Assembly: GCF_004766055.1 (NCBI RefSeq)
Contig: NZ_SPQR01000002.1
Span: 346,764-410,763, forward strand
DNA from: Desulfosporosinus sp. Sb-LF
Lineage (GTDB): Bacteria > Bacillota > Desulfitobacteriia > Desulfitobacteriales > Desulfitobacteriaceae
Length of the DNA stretch: 64,000 nucleotides
Direction of reading: 5' to 3'
Below, piece by piece: positions 17,440 to 26,953 of the stretch (within the stretch, counting starts at the first letter, position 1; every line of letters starts with the position of its first letter). Both the position numbers and the translations under genes were made by a program. The notes below the pieces were generated by a model. The model worked only from the letters and a program-made list of their open reading frames with translations. It was not told where the DNA came from and made no database searches.

Positions 17440-17778
17440 TTAAGGCTGAATAATTACGGGGGTGCCGATTCCGACAAGCTGAAATAGGTTTTCGACGTCG
17501 TGATTATGCATGCGTACGCATCCTTTGGATATGGCTTGCCCGATACTTGTGGGGTTACTCGTTCCGTGAATCCCGTAATGGGGAAGGGAAAGTCCCATCC
17601 AGCGGCTGCCAAAGACACCGCCCGGATAAACTGTTTTAGTGGCAATGCTGTAGCGCCCGTAAGGTGTAGGGGTTGAGCCTTTGCCTACAGCAATCGGATA
17701 ATGCTGAATTAGCCGGTTTCCTTCATAGAGCTCAAGTTGTCGTCGAGTAGTATGAATGACAATTGAACGGTTGGGCAT
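17440..17778 (-). CDS. Small L,D-transpeptidase (YkuD domain)
   Basis: At 112 residues this is little more than a bare YkuD catalytic domain. The signature runs HGTSNPTSIGQAISKGCVRMHN, with the nucleophilic Cys about 17 residues after the catalytic His; the upstream GKGSTPTPYG and GIHGT are also typical. Such enzymes make 3-3 peptidoglycan cross-links or attach proteins. No signal peptide, LysM or transmembrane segment is visible, so how it reaches its substrate is unclear; Bacillus YkuD is also carried into the spore. The start is preceded by AAAGGAGG on the minus strand. It is flanked by yabG and the cyanophycinase gene. Confidence 0.88.
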   Translation of the reverse strand: MPNRSIVIHTTRRQLELYEGNRLIQHYPIAVGKGSTPTPYGRYSIATKTVYPGGVFGSRWMGLSLPHYGIHGTSNPTSIGQAISKGCVRMHNHDVENLFQLVGIGTPVIIQP

Positions 17779-17900
17779 CGCGCTGAAGCCTCCTTTCTAC
17801 GTAATTAGGGTCTATCTCATGGTATGTTAGGGATTTTCGAATGTTCGTTGCATAATTCAACCCTCTTTAGGTGGAAAATAAACCGACTGGAGGGATCAGT

Positions 17901-18701
17901 TTGACTGAACACATCGAAGGAAAGCTACTTATTATCGGTGGAGCAGAAGATAAAAGGGGAGACTGTAAAATTCTAAAACGCTTTGTTCAGGAGTCAGGCG
18001 GTAGGGAAAGCCGAATTACAGTTCTGACAGCGGCGACAGAATACCCGCTTCAAGTGGGGACTGAGTACCATTCTTTATTTTTAGAACTAGGTGCACAGGA
18101 GGTACAGGTTCTTGATGTTTCAGACCGTAATCAGGCGAGAAGACAAGGGATCGGGAAAGACTTTGAAAAGTCTACGGGAGTTTTTTTTACAGGAGGTGAC
18201 CAACTGCGGATTACTGGTTTGTTGGGAGGGACGTTGCTAGGTCGGATGCTCCAACAGCTATATGAACAGGGAGTCATCATTGCAGGAACGAGCGCCGGGG
18301 CATCTGTCATGTCGGATACGATGATTGTTGGGGGGGAAGCTGGGACAGCAAAGAAAAATACGTTGACAATGGCCCCCGGGTTAGGACTATTGCGTTCGGT
18401 TGTAATTGATCAGCACTTCGCTCAACGCGGGCGAATCGGAAGACTTCTGTCGGCAATCTCACAAAATCCCTACGTTCTCGGGGTGGGTATTGACGAGGAT
18501 ACAGCTATCTTAGTTCACTCGGATGCGCATTTTTCAGTCGTTGGTAGTAATACGGTAACAGTGGTTGACGCATCACCCTCAACAACCACGAATGTCTCAG
18601 AAACTACTCCAGGTCAATCACTGGTTTTGAGCCCGATTTTAATGCACGTTTTATCCGATGGCTATGGTTTTGATCTTAAAAATCGAATTTCCTTACTTTA
18701 G
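17901..18701 (+). CDS. cphB: Cyanophycinase (peptidase S51)
   Basis: This 266-residue serine exopeptidase hydrolyses cyanophycin to beta-Asp-Arg dipeptides. It has IIGGAEDK at the start, FFTGGDQLR, the nucleophile elbow GTSAGAS (Ser131) and the DQHFAQRGR histidine motif, all of the S51 cyanophycinase family. I choose the TTG at 17901 because GGAGGG at 17890-17895 is ideally placed; a GTG at 17871 is in frame but poorly served. The next gene is cyanophycin synthetase, giving a synthesis/degradation pair. The C-terminal 40 residues are Ser/Thr-rich. Confidence 0.93.
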   Translation: MTEHIEGKLLIIGGAEDKRGDCKILKRFVQESGGRESRITVLTAATEYPLQVGTEYHSLFLELGAQEVQVLDVSDRNQARRQGIGKDFEKSTGVFFTGGDQLRITGLLGGTLLGRMLQQLYEQGVIIAGTSAGASVMSDTMIVGGEAGTAKKNTLTMAPGLGLLRSVVIDQHFAQRGRIGRLLSAISQNPYVLGVGIDEDTAILVHSDAHFSVVGSNTVTVVDASPSTTTNVSETTPGQSLVLSPILMHVLSDGYGFDLKNRISLL

Positions 18702-18799
18702 TAAAAGAGAATAATTGACGAGGGAATACTAAGAAGAAAAAAGGTTAAAACTAGTAAGGTGTATTTTCCTATTGTAGCTAAAGGAGGAACAACAACATA

Positions 18800-21457
18800 A
18801 TGGAGATTAGACAAATCCAAGCGATCGAAGGGGCCAATGTCTATAGTAGTCGGCCAATTATTCGAGCGATTGTGGATCTCCAAGAATGGACAGAACGGTT
18901 CAGTAATGAACTAGGAGATTTCCGTGTTCGTCTCATAGAAAACTTACCGACATTGGCGGAGCATCATTGTTCGCGGGGTAAACTTGGTGGATTCCTAGAG
19001 CGGTTACAAGAGGGGACCCTAATTGGGCATGTCATTGAACATGTAACCATAGACCTTCTGACTCAAGCTGGGCAGACCGTTAAATATGGCAAGACTATGG
19101 CTATTTTAGAAGAACCGGGTTGCTATGAGATTATTTTCAATTACGAGGCCAAAGAGGGTGCGATCGAAGGTTTTAATCAAGGATTTGCTCTGGTGAAGGC
19201 CCTTCTGAATCAGGAATCGTTTGATGTCTCACAAGCCGTAGACCGCATAAAAAAAGTGATGTCTGACTACGAATTGGGGGTATCAACGCAAACGATCGTG
19301 GAAGCATGCCAGGAACGGGGAATTCCAGTGCATCGTCTCAATGAATGTAGTCTGTTGCAGTTGGGTTACGGGCGAAATCAAAGACGTATCCAAGCAACCA
19401 TGACGGGTGCGACGTCTAGTATTGGAGTAGACATTGCCTGTGATAAGGAAATGACTAAAAAAATTCTAGGTGAAGGGGGACTTCCCGTCCCTTGGGGGCA
19501 TATTGTCAGCACGGAAGATGAGGCCATTCAGGCCTTTCGAGATATGAAAACTACCGTTGTGATCAAGCCCTTGCATGGAAATCAGGGTAAAGGGGTTACC
19601 CTTCAGCTTACGAACGTAGCGGAAGTTAGAGCTGCGTTTAAGGTTGCTCAAACCTACGGAGATTGGGTCATCATTGAAGAATTTATTGAGGGACAACATT
19701 ATCGATTGGTAGTAGTTGGAGATCATCTTATTGCAGCAGCCAAACGCGTCCCAGCTCATGTTATTGGAGATGGCTTAGCAACGATTGCAGAACTTGTCGC
19801 CCAAACCAATGCAGATCCTCAGCGTGGAGAGGACCATGAAAAGGCCTTGACTAAGATCAAAATTGATCCTGTTGTGAAGTTGACCCTTACTCAAAGAGGA
19901 TTAACACTTTCATCCATTCCTGAACCAGGGGAAGTGGTATACCTGCGTGACAGCGCTAATTTAAGTACTGGGGGAATTGCGGAGGATGTGACGGATTATG
20001 TGCATCCGGATAATATAGATCTGGCAGTCTATGCCTCAAAATTAATTGGCTTGGATATTGCGGGAATTGATTTAGTCATTGAAGATATCGAAGTTTCCTA
20101 TCGCGAAAATAACGGGCATATCATTGAAGTTAACGCTGCGCCAGGGATTCGTATGCATCATTTTCCAAGCGTGGGTAAAGCGCGAGATGTGGGAAAGGCT
20201 ATTGTGGAACAAGTGCTTCCTTCAGGGAATGGGAGAATTCCTATTATAGCGATCACCGGTACGAATGGAAAAACAACTACAACACGTATGGTTAGCAAAA
20301 TGCTGACAGATCAGCAGCTTTTCGTAGGGATGACTTCCACAGATGGAGTGTACATCAATCAAAAGTTGTGGATTAAAGGGGACATGACTGGGCCAGAGAG
20401 TGCTAGGACTATTCTAAGACATCCCGATGTCCAGGTGGCGGTACTGGAAACAGCACGAGGCGGGATCCTTCGTGCAGGGTTGGGTTATGAATACGCCGAT
20501 GTTGCGATTATCACTAATGTTTCCAATGACCATCTGGGTCAGTACGGTATTGAGACACTCGAAGATATTGCCCATGTCAAGAGCTTAGTAGCAGAGATTG
20601 TTAAGCCGCATAGTTACGTGGTGTTGAATGCGGATGACCCTTATGTTGTGAACATGGCTAAGCGAACGAAGGGGAGGGTTATTCTCTTTAGCACGGAAAA
20701 GGATAACAATCATGTTCGTAAGCATTTGGGATTGGGGGGGACAGCTGTCTTTTTGAACAGGGGCATGATCCTTCTTTGCCAGGGTTCGCAAAGTTGTCGG
20801 ATCTGTTCAGTGAAACAGATTCCAGCAACTTTGGAAGGAAAGGCCTTGCATAATATCCAAAATGCTTTGGCGGCAGTCGCAGCAGGATGGGCATTGGGGT
20901 TAAGTGCCACAGCAATTCGGAACTCTCTTCAGGACTTCACTTCAAATGCAAAGCACAATCGGGGACGTCTAAATCTTTATGAGTTAGATGGAGTTCGTGT
21001 TGTTGTTGATTATGGACATAATGCGGCGGGAATCCAGGAGGTTAGCAAGACACTGAAACAGCTTAAACAAGGTTCTCTAGTGGGATGTATAACCGTCCCG
21101 GGTGATCGGCCTGATGAATCGGTACGAGAAGTGGGGCGGATCGCTGCGCTGGGTTTTAAACGCTTAATTATTCGGGAAGATGCTGATTTGCGTGGACGTA
21201 AACCGGGCGAAATTGCCCAACTTCTCTATGATGAAGCGGTGCGATGTGGAATGAATCCCAATAAAATAGAGATCGTTCTTTCAGAAATAGAAGCTTTTCG
21301 GCACGGATTGGATAGTTGCGTACCCGGGGATACTTTTGTGATATTCTATGAACATATTGAGCCGATTGAGGAAGAAATTTATAGGAGAATGGAATTACAG
21401 AAGGCACTACCTTTTAAACCGACACAGAATGAATGGGCCGTTGGAGGGGAACGTTGA
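18800..21457 (+). CDS. cphA: Cyanophycin synthetase
   Basis: This 885-residue ATP-dependent ligase polymerises Asp and Arg into multi-L-arginyl-poly-L-aspartate without ribosomes. Three parts are visible: an N-terminal domain (1-about 200), an ATP-grasp domain (about 210-475; VVIKPLHGNQGKGVTLQL, IIEEFIEGQHYRLVV, EVNAAPGIRMH), and a C-terminal Mur-ligase-like domain with ITGTNGKTTTTR (P-loop 487-493) and NVSNDHLGQYG. Length fits CphA1 enzymes (about 870-900). The start is the ATG at 18800, 12 nt after AAAGGAGG. With the adjacent cyanophycinase it indicates a nitrogen/carbon storage polymer, possibly mobilised around sporulation. Confidence 0.95.
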   Translation: MEIRQIQAIEGANVYSSRPIIRAIVDLQEWTERFSNELGDFRVRLIENLPTLAEHHCSRGKLGGFLERLQEGTLIGHVIEHVTIDLLTQAGQTVKYGKTMAILEEPGCYEIIFNYEAKEGAIEGFNQGFALVKALLNQESFDVSQAVDRIKKVMSDYELGVSTQTIVEACQERGIPVHRLNECSLLQLGYGRNQRRIQATMTGATSSIGVDIACDKEMTKKILGEGGLPVPWGHIVSTEDEAIQAFRDMKTTVVIKPLHGNQGKGVTLQLTNVAEVRAAFKVAQTYGDWVIIEEFIEGQHYRLVVVGDHLIAAAKRVPAHVIGDGLATIAELVAQTNADPQRGEDHEKALTKIKIDPVVKLTLTQRGLTLSSIPEPGEVVYLRDSANLSTGGIAEDVTDYVHPDNIDLAVYASKLIGLDIAGIDLVIEDIEVSYRENNGHIIEVNAAPGIRMHHFPSVGKARDVGKAIVEQVLPSGNGRIPIIAITGTNGKTTTTRMVSKMLTDQQLFVGMTSTDGVYINQKLWIKGDMTGPESARTILRHPDVQVAVLETARGGILRAGLGYEYADVAIITNVSNDHLGQYGIETLEDIAHVKSLVAEIVKPHSYVVLNADDPYVVNMAKRTKGRVILFSTEKDNNHVRKHLGLGGTAVFLNRGMILLCQGSQSCRICSVKQIPATLEGKALHNIQNALAAVAAGWALGLSATAIRNSLQDFTSNAKHNRGRLNLYELDGVRVVVDYGHNAAGIQEVSKTLKQLKQGSLVGCITVPGDRPDESVREVGRIAALGFKRLIIREDADLRGRKPGEIAQLLYDEAVRCGMNPNKIEIVLSEIEAFRHGLDSCVPGDTFVIFYEHIEPIEEEIYRRMELQKALPFKPTQNEWAVGGER

Positions 21458-21478
21458 GAGTCAGGAATTAGTAATTTG

Positions 21479-21504
21479 GAGGGGCGAGGATTATCTTCGT
21501 CCCT
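21479..21504 (+). terminator. Possible terminator after cphA
   Basis: GGGGCGA and TCGTCCC form a 7-bp stem with one G-U pair; only a weak T-rich tail (TTCTGTTGT) follows. Confidence 0.4.
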
Positions 21505-21604
21505 TCTGTTGTCAAGATTTATAAGGAGAAGTGCTGGAACTCTGACCAAAAAATATGTATAATAAAAGGAAATACATCCATAATGTTCGGAAAGGGCAAT
21601 GTAA

Positions 21605-22471
21605 ATGCAACAATCTTCTCTGACAACATTCGCATACGCTAAAATCAACCTGGCCTTAGCAATACAAGAAATCCGCGAAGATGGGTATCACGAACTTCAG
21701 AGTGTCATGCAATCCATTGAATTACATGATATTGTTCGGATTCGGCGGCGTGGAGAGAAGGTTGTATGTAGTTGTGGAGCCTTAAGTGGCCCTGGAAACT
21801 TGGCGTATAAGGCGGCTGAACTATTTCTTGGGCAACTAGGCCAAGACGAAGGAATTGAAATTGAAATTGAGAAGTATATTCCCATTCAGGCTGGATTAGC
21901 TGGAGGTAGTACAGATGCTGCGGCGACGTTACGTTTATTAAATCGACTCTATGGAGAACCTCTCGACAAGGAAGGACTTCTCGCACTTGGGGGGAAATGT
22001 GGTGCAGATGTCGCGTTCTGTCTCCGTGGTGGAACGATGTGGGCGACTGGACGAGGAGAACTGCTGGAATTCTTGCCCACGGCCCCTAAAATAGATCTCG
22101 TCTTAGCCAAACCGTTTGCTGGAGTGAATACGAGGGAGGCTTACCTTCGATTTGATGCAGTAGGCCAAGGCGGGCATTTGACGCGAACGGATTGGGAGAG
22201 CGCCTTAAAAATGGGTTCATCTCAGCAAATTGCTGAGCTACTTTATAATGATTTAGAGCCTGCCTCAACTCAGCTAGTTCCGCAAATTTCATTATTGAAG
22301 CAGAGTTTACTCGATGCGGGGTGTTATGGAGCCTTAATGTCTGGAAGCGGTTCTAGTGTATTCGGGCTTGCCCGAGGGAGACAGCATGCTATGGATGTTG
22401 CTGGACAGTTGAGAAAAAAGGGCTTAAAAAATGTTTGGGTTACCAGAACAGTAGGGAAAGTAAAAGGATGA
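21605..22471 (+). CDS. ispE: 4-diphosphocytidyl-2-C-methyl-D-erythritol kinase
   Basis: This 288-residue GHMP kinase performs the ATP-dependent step of the MEP isoprenoid pathway. N-terminal AYAKINLAL, the ATP-binding PIQAGLAGGSTDAAATLRLLN (around residues 92-112), and the C-terminal LMSGSGSSVFG are diagnostic. The ATG at 21605 has only a weak SD (AAAGGG). A TATAAT-like element sits at about 21557. As in Bacillus, the gene leads into a regulator/purR/spoVG segment. Confidence 0.95.
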   Translation: MQQSSLTTFAYAKINLALAIQEIREDGYHELQSVMQSIELHDIVRIRRRGEKVVCSCGALSGPGNLAYKAAELFLGQLGQDEGIEIEIEKYIPIQAGLAGGSTDAAATLRLLNRLYGEPLDKEGLLALGGKCGADVAFCLRGGTMWATGRGELLEFLPTAPKIDLVLAKPFAGVNTREAYLRFDAVGQGGHLTRTDWESALKMGSSQQIAELLYNDLEPASTQLVPQISLLKQSLLDAGCYGALMSGSGSSVFGLARGRQHAMDVAGQLRKKGLKNVWVTRTVGKVKG

Positions 22472-22485
22472 AAGGGGAGACATTC

Positions 22486-23178
22486 GTGGGGAAACGATTG
22501 GTACCGGTGATACTTGACGGTTACAAGCCATTACGGGAGATTGTGTTTGAATCCATGCGCGAGGCCATTCTCAGTGGGGTTCTTGAGCCCGGAGAGCGGT
22601 TGATGGAAATCCAATTGGCTGAAGAAATGGGGGTTAGCCGAACTCCAGTACGGGAAGCAATCCGAAAATTAGAACTCGAGAATTTTGTCGTCATGATTCC
22701 TCGCAAGGGAGCGTATGTCGCAGGCGTTTCCCTAAAAGATGTTGCAGACGTTTTTGAGATTCGTTCGGCTCTTGAAGGATTGGCTGCAGGATTAGCTGCT
22801 GAACGAATTACCGAGGATGAATTAGAAGAAATGGAACGGGCACTGTTCTATAGAGTCAGCGAGGGCGAAATGGATTTGGAACAGATTGTGAAGTCAGATA
22901 CGGATTTCCATGCTTTAGTTTATAGAGCTAGTCGCAATGAACGGTTAGTACAGATCTTAGAAAATTTACGTGAACAGATTCAACGTTTTCGCTCAACTTC
23001 ACTCGCCGTTCCAGGACGAAATAAATTGGCGATTGAGGAGCACAGGATGATTGTCGAAGCCTTAAGAAACCATGATACTGAAGAAGCACAGTCTTTGGCG
23101 ATGGCACATATTGTGACAGCTGAAAATGTCATGTTTGAGACTCTTAGAAAGAATGATTCGGACAAGGTGGATCAATAA
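22486..23178 (+). CDS. GntR family transcriptional regulator (FadR/VanR type with FCD domain)
   Basis: This 230-residue regulator has a winged HTH (about residues 10-75; LREIVFESMREAILSG, LAEEMGVSRTPVREAIRKLE) and a helical FCD ligand domain (about 85-215). Metal-binding-type residues are visible in DTDFHALVY, EEHRMIVEAL and MAHI. FCD regulators usually respond to small carboxylates; the ligand here is unknown. I choose the GTG at 22486 with GGGGAG 7 nt upstream; an ATG at 22468 overlaps the ispE stop but has a poorly placed SD. Its position between ispE and purR suggests co-transcription; Bacillus has no gene of this kind there. Confidence 0.9.
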   Translation: MGKRLVPVILDGYKPLREIVFESMREAILSGVLEPGERLMEIQLAEEMGVSRTPVREAIRKLELENFVVMIPRKGAYVAGVSLKDVADVFEIRSALEGLAAGLAAERITEDELEEMERALFYRVSEGEMDLEQIVKSDTDFHALVYRASRNERLVQILENLREQIQRFRSTSLAVPGRNKLAIEEHRMIVEALRNHDTEEAQSLAMAHIVTAENVMFETLRKNDSDKVDQ

Positions 23179-23180
23179 TC

Positions 23181-23999
23181 GTGGAGAAGATGAAAAGAGC
23201 GGAACGCATGGTGGCAATCACTCAATTGTTGATGCAAAAACCAAATGTTCTGACTCCCTTAACCCTATTTGCAGAACGGTTTGGTACGGCTAAGTCCACT
23301 ATTAGTGAAGATTTAATGGCAGTCAAGGGTAGCCTCATGCTTTCAGGGCAGGGTCATCTTGAAACGATTTCCGGGGCAGCCGGGGGGGTTCGGTACATAC
23401 CGGAAATTGCCAAAGAAGAGGCCACAGAATTCCTTAGTGAGCTTTCTGAACGATTGAGTGACAAAGAACGAATTCTCGCAGGCGGCTTTTTGTATATGAC
23501 CGACTTGTTGTTCGATCCTTCTGTATTGCGTCCCCTAGGCCTTATCTTTGCAGGTGCCTTCAGAGAGAAAAAACCGGATGTCGTTGTTACTATTGAAACG
23601 AAAGGGATTCCACTGGCCCTTGTAACGGCAGAGGCTTTAGGTTTGCCTATGGTTGTTATACGCAGTGGAAACAAAGTAACAGAAGGCTCCTCGGTAAGCA
23701 TCAATTATGTTTCTGGATCATCACGGCGTATTCAAACCATGTCACTTTCTCGAAGGGCCTTGGAACCAAAGCAACGCGTCCTCATCATTGATGATTTTAT
23801 GAAGCTGGGGGGAACAGCACTAGGAATCAAAAACTTGATGGCAGAATTTGAGGCTGACGTTGTAGGAATGGGGATCTTGGTGGAGGCCAGAATGACCGCG
23901 GAACCCAAGCTTGTGGGAGAATATTTATCCCTTTTGCAGCTGAACGAACTAGACCTAGATACTGGGAAGACGTCCGTTATTCCAATGATTAGCTTTTAA
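23181..23999 (+). CDS. purR: Purine operon repressor PurR
   Basis: This 272-residue protein has an N-terminal winged HTH (about 5-75; LFAERFGTAKSTISEDL) and a phosphoribosyltransferase-like domain whose PRPP-binding loop is VLIIDDFMKLGGTA (about residues 200-213). In Firmicutes this PurR binds PurBox DNA and is released by PRPP; it is unrelated to E. coli PurR. The start is the GTG at 23181, 10 nt after AAGGTGG. It lies 2 bp after the GntR gene, so the two are translationally linked. Confidence 0.94.
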   Translation: MEKMKRAERMVAITQLLMQKPNVLTPLTLFAERFGTAKSTISEDLMAVKGSLMLSGQGHLETISGAAGGVRYIPEIAKEEATEFLSELSERLSDKERILAGGFLYMTDLLFDPSVLRPLGLIFAGAFREKKPDVVVTIETKGIPLALVTAEALGLPMVVIRSGNKVTEGSSVSINYVSGSSRRIQTMSLSRRALEPKQRVLIIDDFMKLGGTALGIKNLMAEFEADVVGMGILVEARMTAEPKLVGEYLSLLQLNELDLDTGKTSVIPMISF

Positions 24000-24049
24000 T
24001 TATCTTTTAATAGACTTTAACAAATAAACAAAAATTTTCCTAAATAAAA

Positions 24050-24078
24050 GCAGGATTTTTTTACCATACAGAGAATAT
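24050..24078 (+). promoter_or_regulatory. Sigma-H promoter of spoVG
   Basis: GCAGGATTT (24050-24058) matches the sigma-H -35 consensus RnAGGAwWW, and AGAGAATAT (24070-24078) matches the -10 consensus RnnGAATww, with an 11-bp spacer. spoVG is a classic sigma-H gene in B. subtilis. Confidence 0.8.
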
Positions 24079-24125
24079 CATTATGAACAAGCCCCGGATG
24101 TCAAGTGGAAGGGTGGTGATTCATA

Positions 24126-24380
24126 ATGAATATTACCGATGTGCGGGTTCGGAAGATTAACACGGAAGGAAAGATGAAAGCCGTGGTCTCCGTGACCTTT
24201 GATGATGCGTTTGTCGTCCATGATGTCAAAGTTGTGGAAGGAATGAATGGTATTTTTGTAGCTATGCCCAGCCGTAAAACACCCGAAGGGGAATTTCGTG
24301 ATATCGCCCACCCTATTTCTTCCGCAGCACGAGAGGTAATCCAAACGGCTGTTTTAAAAGCTTATCAGGATGCCATTTAA
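24126..24380 (+). CDS. spoVG: Septation/sporulation regulator SpoVG
   Basis: This 84-residue protein matches SpoVG almost throughout: [53 protein letters not shown]. SpoVG is a small RNA/DNA-binding protein affecting asymmetric septation, cortex formation and, in other Firmicutes, virulence and capsule genes. It is slightly shorter at the C-terminus than Bacillus SpoVG (97 residues). The ATG at 24126 is preceded by AAGGGTGGTGA. It is a single-gene unit with its own sigma-H promoter and terminator. Confidence 0.97.
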   Translation: MNITDVRVRKINTEGKMKAVVSVTFDDAFVVHDVKVVEGMNGIFVAMPSRKTPEGEFRDIAHPISSAAREVIQTAVLKAYQDAI

Positions 24381-24413
24381 AACTCTTAAATAAATGTTTT
24401 TAGACATTTGAAA

Positions 24414-24442
24414 GGGGACCTTGCAAGTTAGGTCTCCTTTTT
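24414..24442 (+). terminator. Intrinsic terminator after spoVG
   Basis: GGGGACCT and AGGTCTCC form an 8-bp stem with one G-U pair, followed by TTTTT. A smaller AAATGT/ACATTT hairpin precedes it. Confidence 0.85.
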
Positions 24443-24631
24443 CCATCATGACTTATGGTTGTTTCGATAGTTTCTTTCGTTATGATTGTTGAATAAGCGG
24501 AATTTGGATTTGCTTACTAGTACATAATTACTATAGAATAAAAGAGGATTTTGCCTTGATTTGACGAATAAAGAACTTTTGGAATGTAAAACTAAGTTGA
24601 GGTTAAACTATGCTGGAGGCGATTTTAGATT

Positions 24632-26002
24632 ATGCCTAATTTGGTAGCGGTGATTATGGCTGCAGGAAAAGGGACAAGGATGAAATCAAAGTTGCCGAAA
24701 GTCATGCATTCATTGGCAGGGAAACCTCTCATTGAACATGTCTTGGATGCGGTAACCCAGGTTGGGATTAAACGTCCTTTGGTTATTGTCGGGCATGGCC
24801 GAGAGATCATTGAGGACAGTATTTTTGGACGCGCAGAGATGGTTGTTCAAACTGAACAACTCGGAACAGGACATGCTGTCATGCAAGCTCTCCCTTATTT
24901 AGAAGACGCCCAGACCGTTCTAGTCCTAAGTGGCGATCAGCCGTTGCTCAGTTCTGAGACGCTACACGCTCTTATTAATTTGCACCAGGCCCAAGGGGTT
25001 AGCGCGACAGTGTTGACATCTTACATGGAGCAGCCTTTTGGCTATGGTCGAGTCATTAAAAATGGCGACGATCTTGTTAGAATTGTTGAGGAAAAAGATG
25101 CAACTCCTGACGAACGACAAATTCGTGAAATTAACACAGGGACGTATTGTTTTAAGGGGTCTGCACTCAAGGATGCCCTGACGAAAATTACTCCTCAGAA
25201 TGCGCAAGGAGAATATTACCTAACGGAAGTATTCGATGTGTTTTTAAATCTTGGGGAAAAAATGTTGACGTATTGTACAATGGATTCTCATGAGGCATTG
25301 GGAGTGAATAGTCGTGGCCAATTGGCTGAGGCTGAAGCGATTTTTCGCGAGCGCATTCTTGAGCATTGGATGAACGAAGGGGTTACATTGGTGGATCCTT
25401 CTTCAACCTTTATTGATGCGGACGTTGAACTCGCACGGGATGTAACGATTTTACCATTTACTCGCTTAATGGGGAAAACTCGGATCGAAGAGGATGCCGT
25501 GATTGGGCCCCAGACGAGTTTGGAAAATTGTACTGTGGGGTGCGGTTCTGAAGTTATCTATACTGTAGCCAAAGATGCAGCGATCGGAGAACGCTGTCAC
25601 ATTGGTCCGTTTACTTATTTACGACCGGGCACAAGACTAGAATCGGACGTAAAAGTGGGCGACTTTGTCGAAATTAAAAATAGTTTAATTGAGACGGGAG
25701 CTAAAGTCCCCCATTTGAGTTATATTGGCGATACACACGTTGGAAAGTCAGCGAATATTGGAGCGGGTACGATTACTTGTAACTACGATGGGGTTAACAA
25801 ATATCCTACTAAAATCGGAGATTATGCCTTTATAGGCAGTAATACCAATTTGGTCGCTCCGCTTGAAGTGGGAGATTATGCTGTTACGGGTGCAGGGTCT
25901 ACCATTACAAAGAATGTTCCTGCAGAGGCCCTGGCGGTTGAACGAAGCCAGCAGGTAATTAAGGCACATTGGCATAAGCGAAAAGATGAAATAGGGGGCT
26001 AA
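24632..26002 (+). CDS. glmU: Bifunctional UDP-GlcNAc pyrophosphorylase / GlcN-1-P acetyltransferase
   Basis: This 456-residue enzyme supplies UDP-GlcNAc for peptidoglycan. The N-terminal uridyltransferase (about 1-230) has VIMAAGKGTRMKSKLPKVMH and LSGDQPLL. The C-terminal left-handed beta-helix (about 250-456) carries hexapeptide repeats and the acetyltransferase motifs YLRPGTRL, KVPHLSYIGDTHVG and NIGAGTITCNYDG. The start is the ATG at 24632, 12 nt after GGAGG. It is followed at 9 bp by prs, as in Bacillus. Confidence 0.97.
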   Translation: MPNLVAVIMAAGKGTRMKSKLPKVMHSLAGKPLIEHVLDAVTQVGIKRPLVIVGHGREIIEDSIFGRAEMVVQTEQLGTGHAVMQALPYLEDAQTVLVLSGDQPLLSSETLHALINLHQAQGVSATVLTSYMEQPFGYGRVIKNGDDLVRIVEEKDATPDERQIREINTGTYCFKGSALKDALTKITPQNAQGEYYLTEVFDVFLNLGEKMLTYCTMDSHEALGVNSRGQLAEAEAIFRERILEHWMNEGVTLVDPSSTFIDADVELARDVTILPFTRLMGKTRIEEDAVIGPQTSLENCTVGCGSEVIYTVAKDAAIGERCHIGPFTYLRPGTRLESDVKVGDFVEIKNSLIETGAKVPHLSYIGDTHVGKSANIGAGTITCNYDGVNKYPTKIGDYAFIGSNTNLVAPLEVGDYAVTGAGSTITKNVPAEALAVERSQQVIKAHWHKRKDEIGG

Positions 26003-26011
26003 AGAAGAGGC

Positions 26012-26953
26012 ATGGCAGCAAAGGAATTTAAGATTTTTTGTGGGAATGCCAATCGGCCGTTGGCGCAGGAAATCGTGGACTATCTTGGAGTTCCACTGGG
26101 TCAAGCCAAAATACAACGGTTTAAAGACGGCGAGATTTGTCTTGCTATTGATGAAAGCGTTCGAGGTTCAGATATCTACGTTGTTCAGCCAACTTGTTAT
26201 CCTACAAATGATAACATCATGGAATTGTTGATTATGATTGATGCGATTCGTCGGGCCTCAGCTCGACGTATTACTGCTGTAATGCCCTATTATGGATATG
26301 CCCGCCAAGAGCGCAAATCAAGGGCCCGTGACCCGATTACGGCGAAATTAATGGCTAACCTAATCGCCACCGCGGGAGCGGATCGTGTTATTACTATGGA
26401 TTTACATGCTCCAGCTATTCAAGGGTTCTTCGATATTCCCCTGGATCACTTGCCTGGAGTCCCGATTCTGGCGGAGTACTTCAGAGAGATGGGGCTTGAG
26501 AATGTTTGTGTTGTATCTCCAGATTTAGGGGGGGTCACACGAGCACGGAATCTTGCCGAACGGATTGGTGCTTCCATAGCTATTATTGATAAGAGGCGTC
26601 CAGAACCCAATGTTTCTGAAATTATGCATGTTATTGGGGAACTGAAGGGCAAGACCGTAATTATGATTGATGACATTATCGATACTGCGGGAACCATAAC
26701 GCTGGGGGCCCAGGCCCTTGTCGAACGAGGTGCTAAGGAAGTGTATGCGTGCTGCACTCACGCTGTTTTATCAGGACCAGCCATAGAACGCTTAAATAAC
26801 TCCGTTATTCGTGAAGTTGTGGTGACAAACACCATTCCTCTGAGTGAAGAAAAATCAATTCCCAGGATGAGAGTGTTGTCGGTTGCTCCACTTCTTGGTG
26901 AAGCCATTGTGCGTATTCACGAAGATCTATCGGTTAGTAAACTGTTTAGTTAA
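26012..26953 (+). CDS. prs: Ribose-phosphate pyrophosphokinase
   Basis: This 313-residue enzyme makes PRPP from ribose-5-phosphate and ATP, feeding purine, pyrimidine, NAD, His and Trp synthesis; PRPP is also the PurR effector. Visible motifs are [10 protein letters not shown], the flexible-loop [34 protein letters not shown], and the PRPP loop [14 protein letters not shown]. Length is standard. It is co-directional with glmU and ends at a strong hairpin shared with the convergent PRC-barrel gene. Confidence 0.97.
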   Translation: MAAKEFKIFCGNANRPLAQEIVDYLGVPLGQAKIQRFKDGEICLAIDESVRGSDIYVVQPTCYPTNDNIMELLIMIDAIRRASARRITAVMPYYGYARQERKSRARDPITAKLMANLIATAGADRVITMDLHAPAIQGFFDIPLDHLPGVPILAEYFREMGLENVCVVSPDLGGVTRARNLAERIGASIAIIDKRRPEPNVSEIMHVIGELKGKTVIMIDDIIDTAGTITLGAQALVERGAKEVYACCTHAVLSGPAIERLNNSVIREVVVTNTIPLSEEKSIPRMRVLSVAPLLGEAIVRIHEDLSVSKLFS

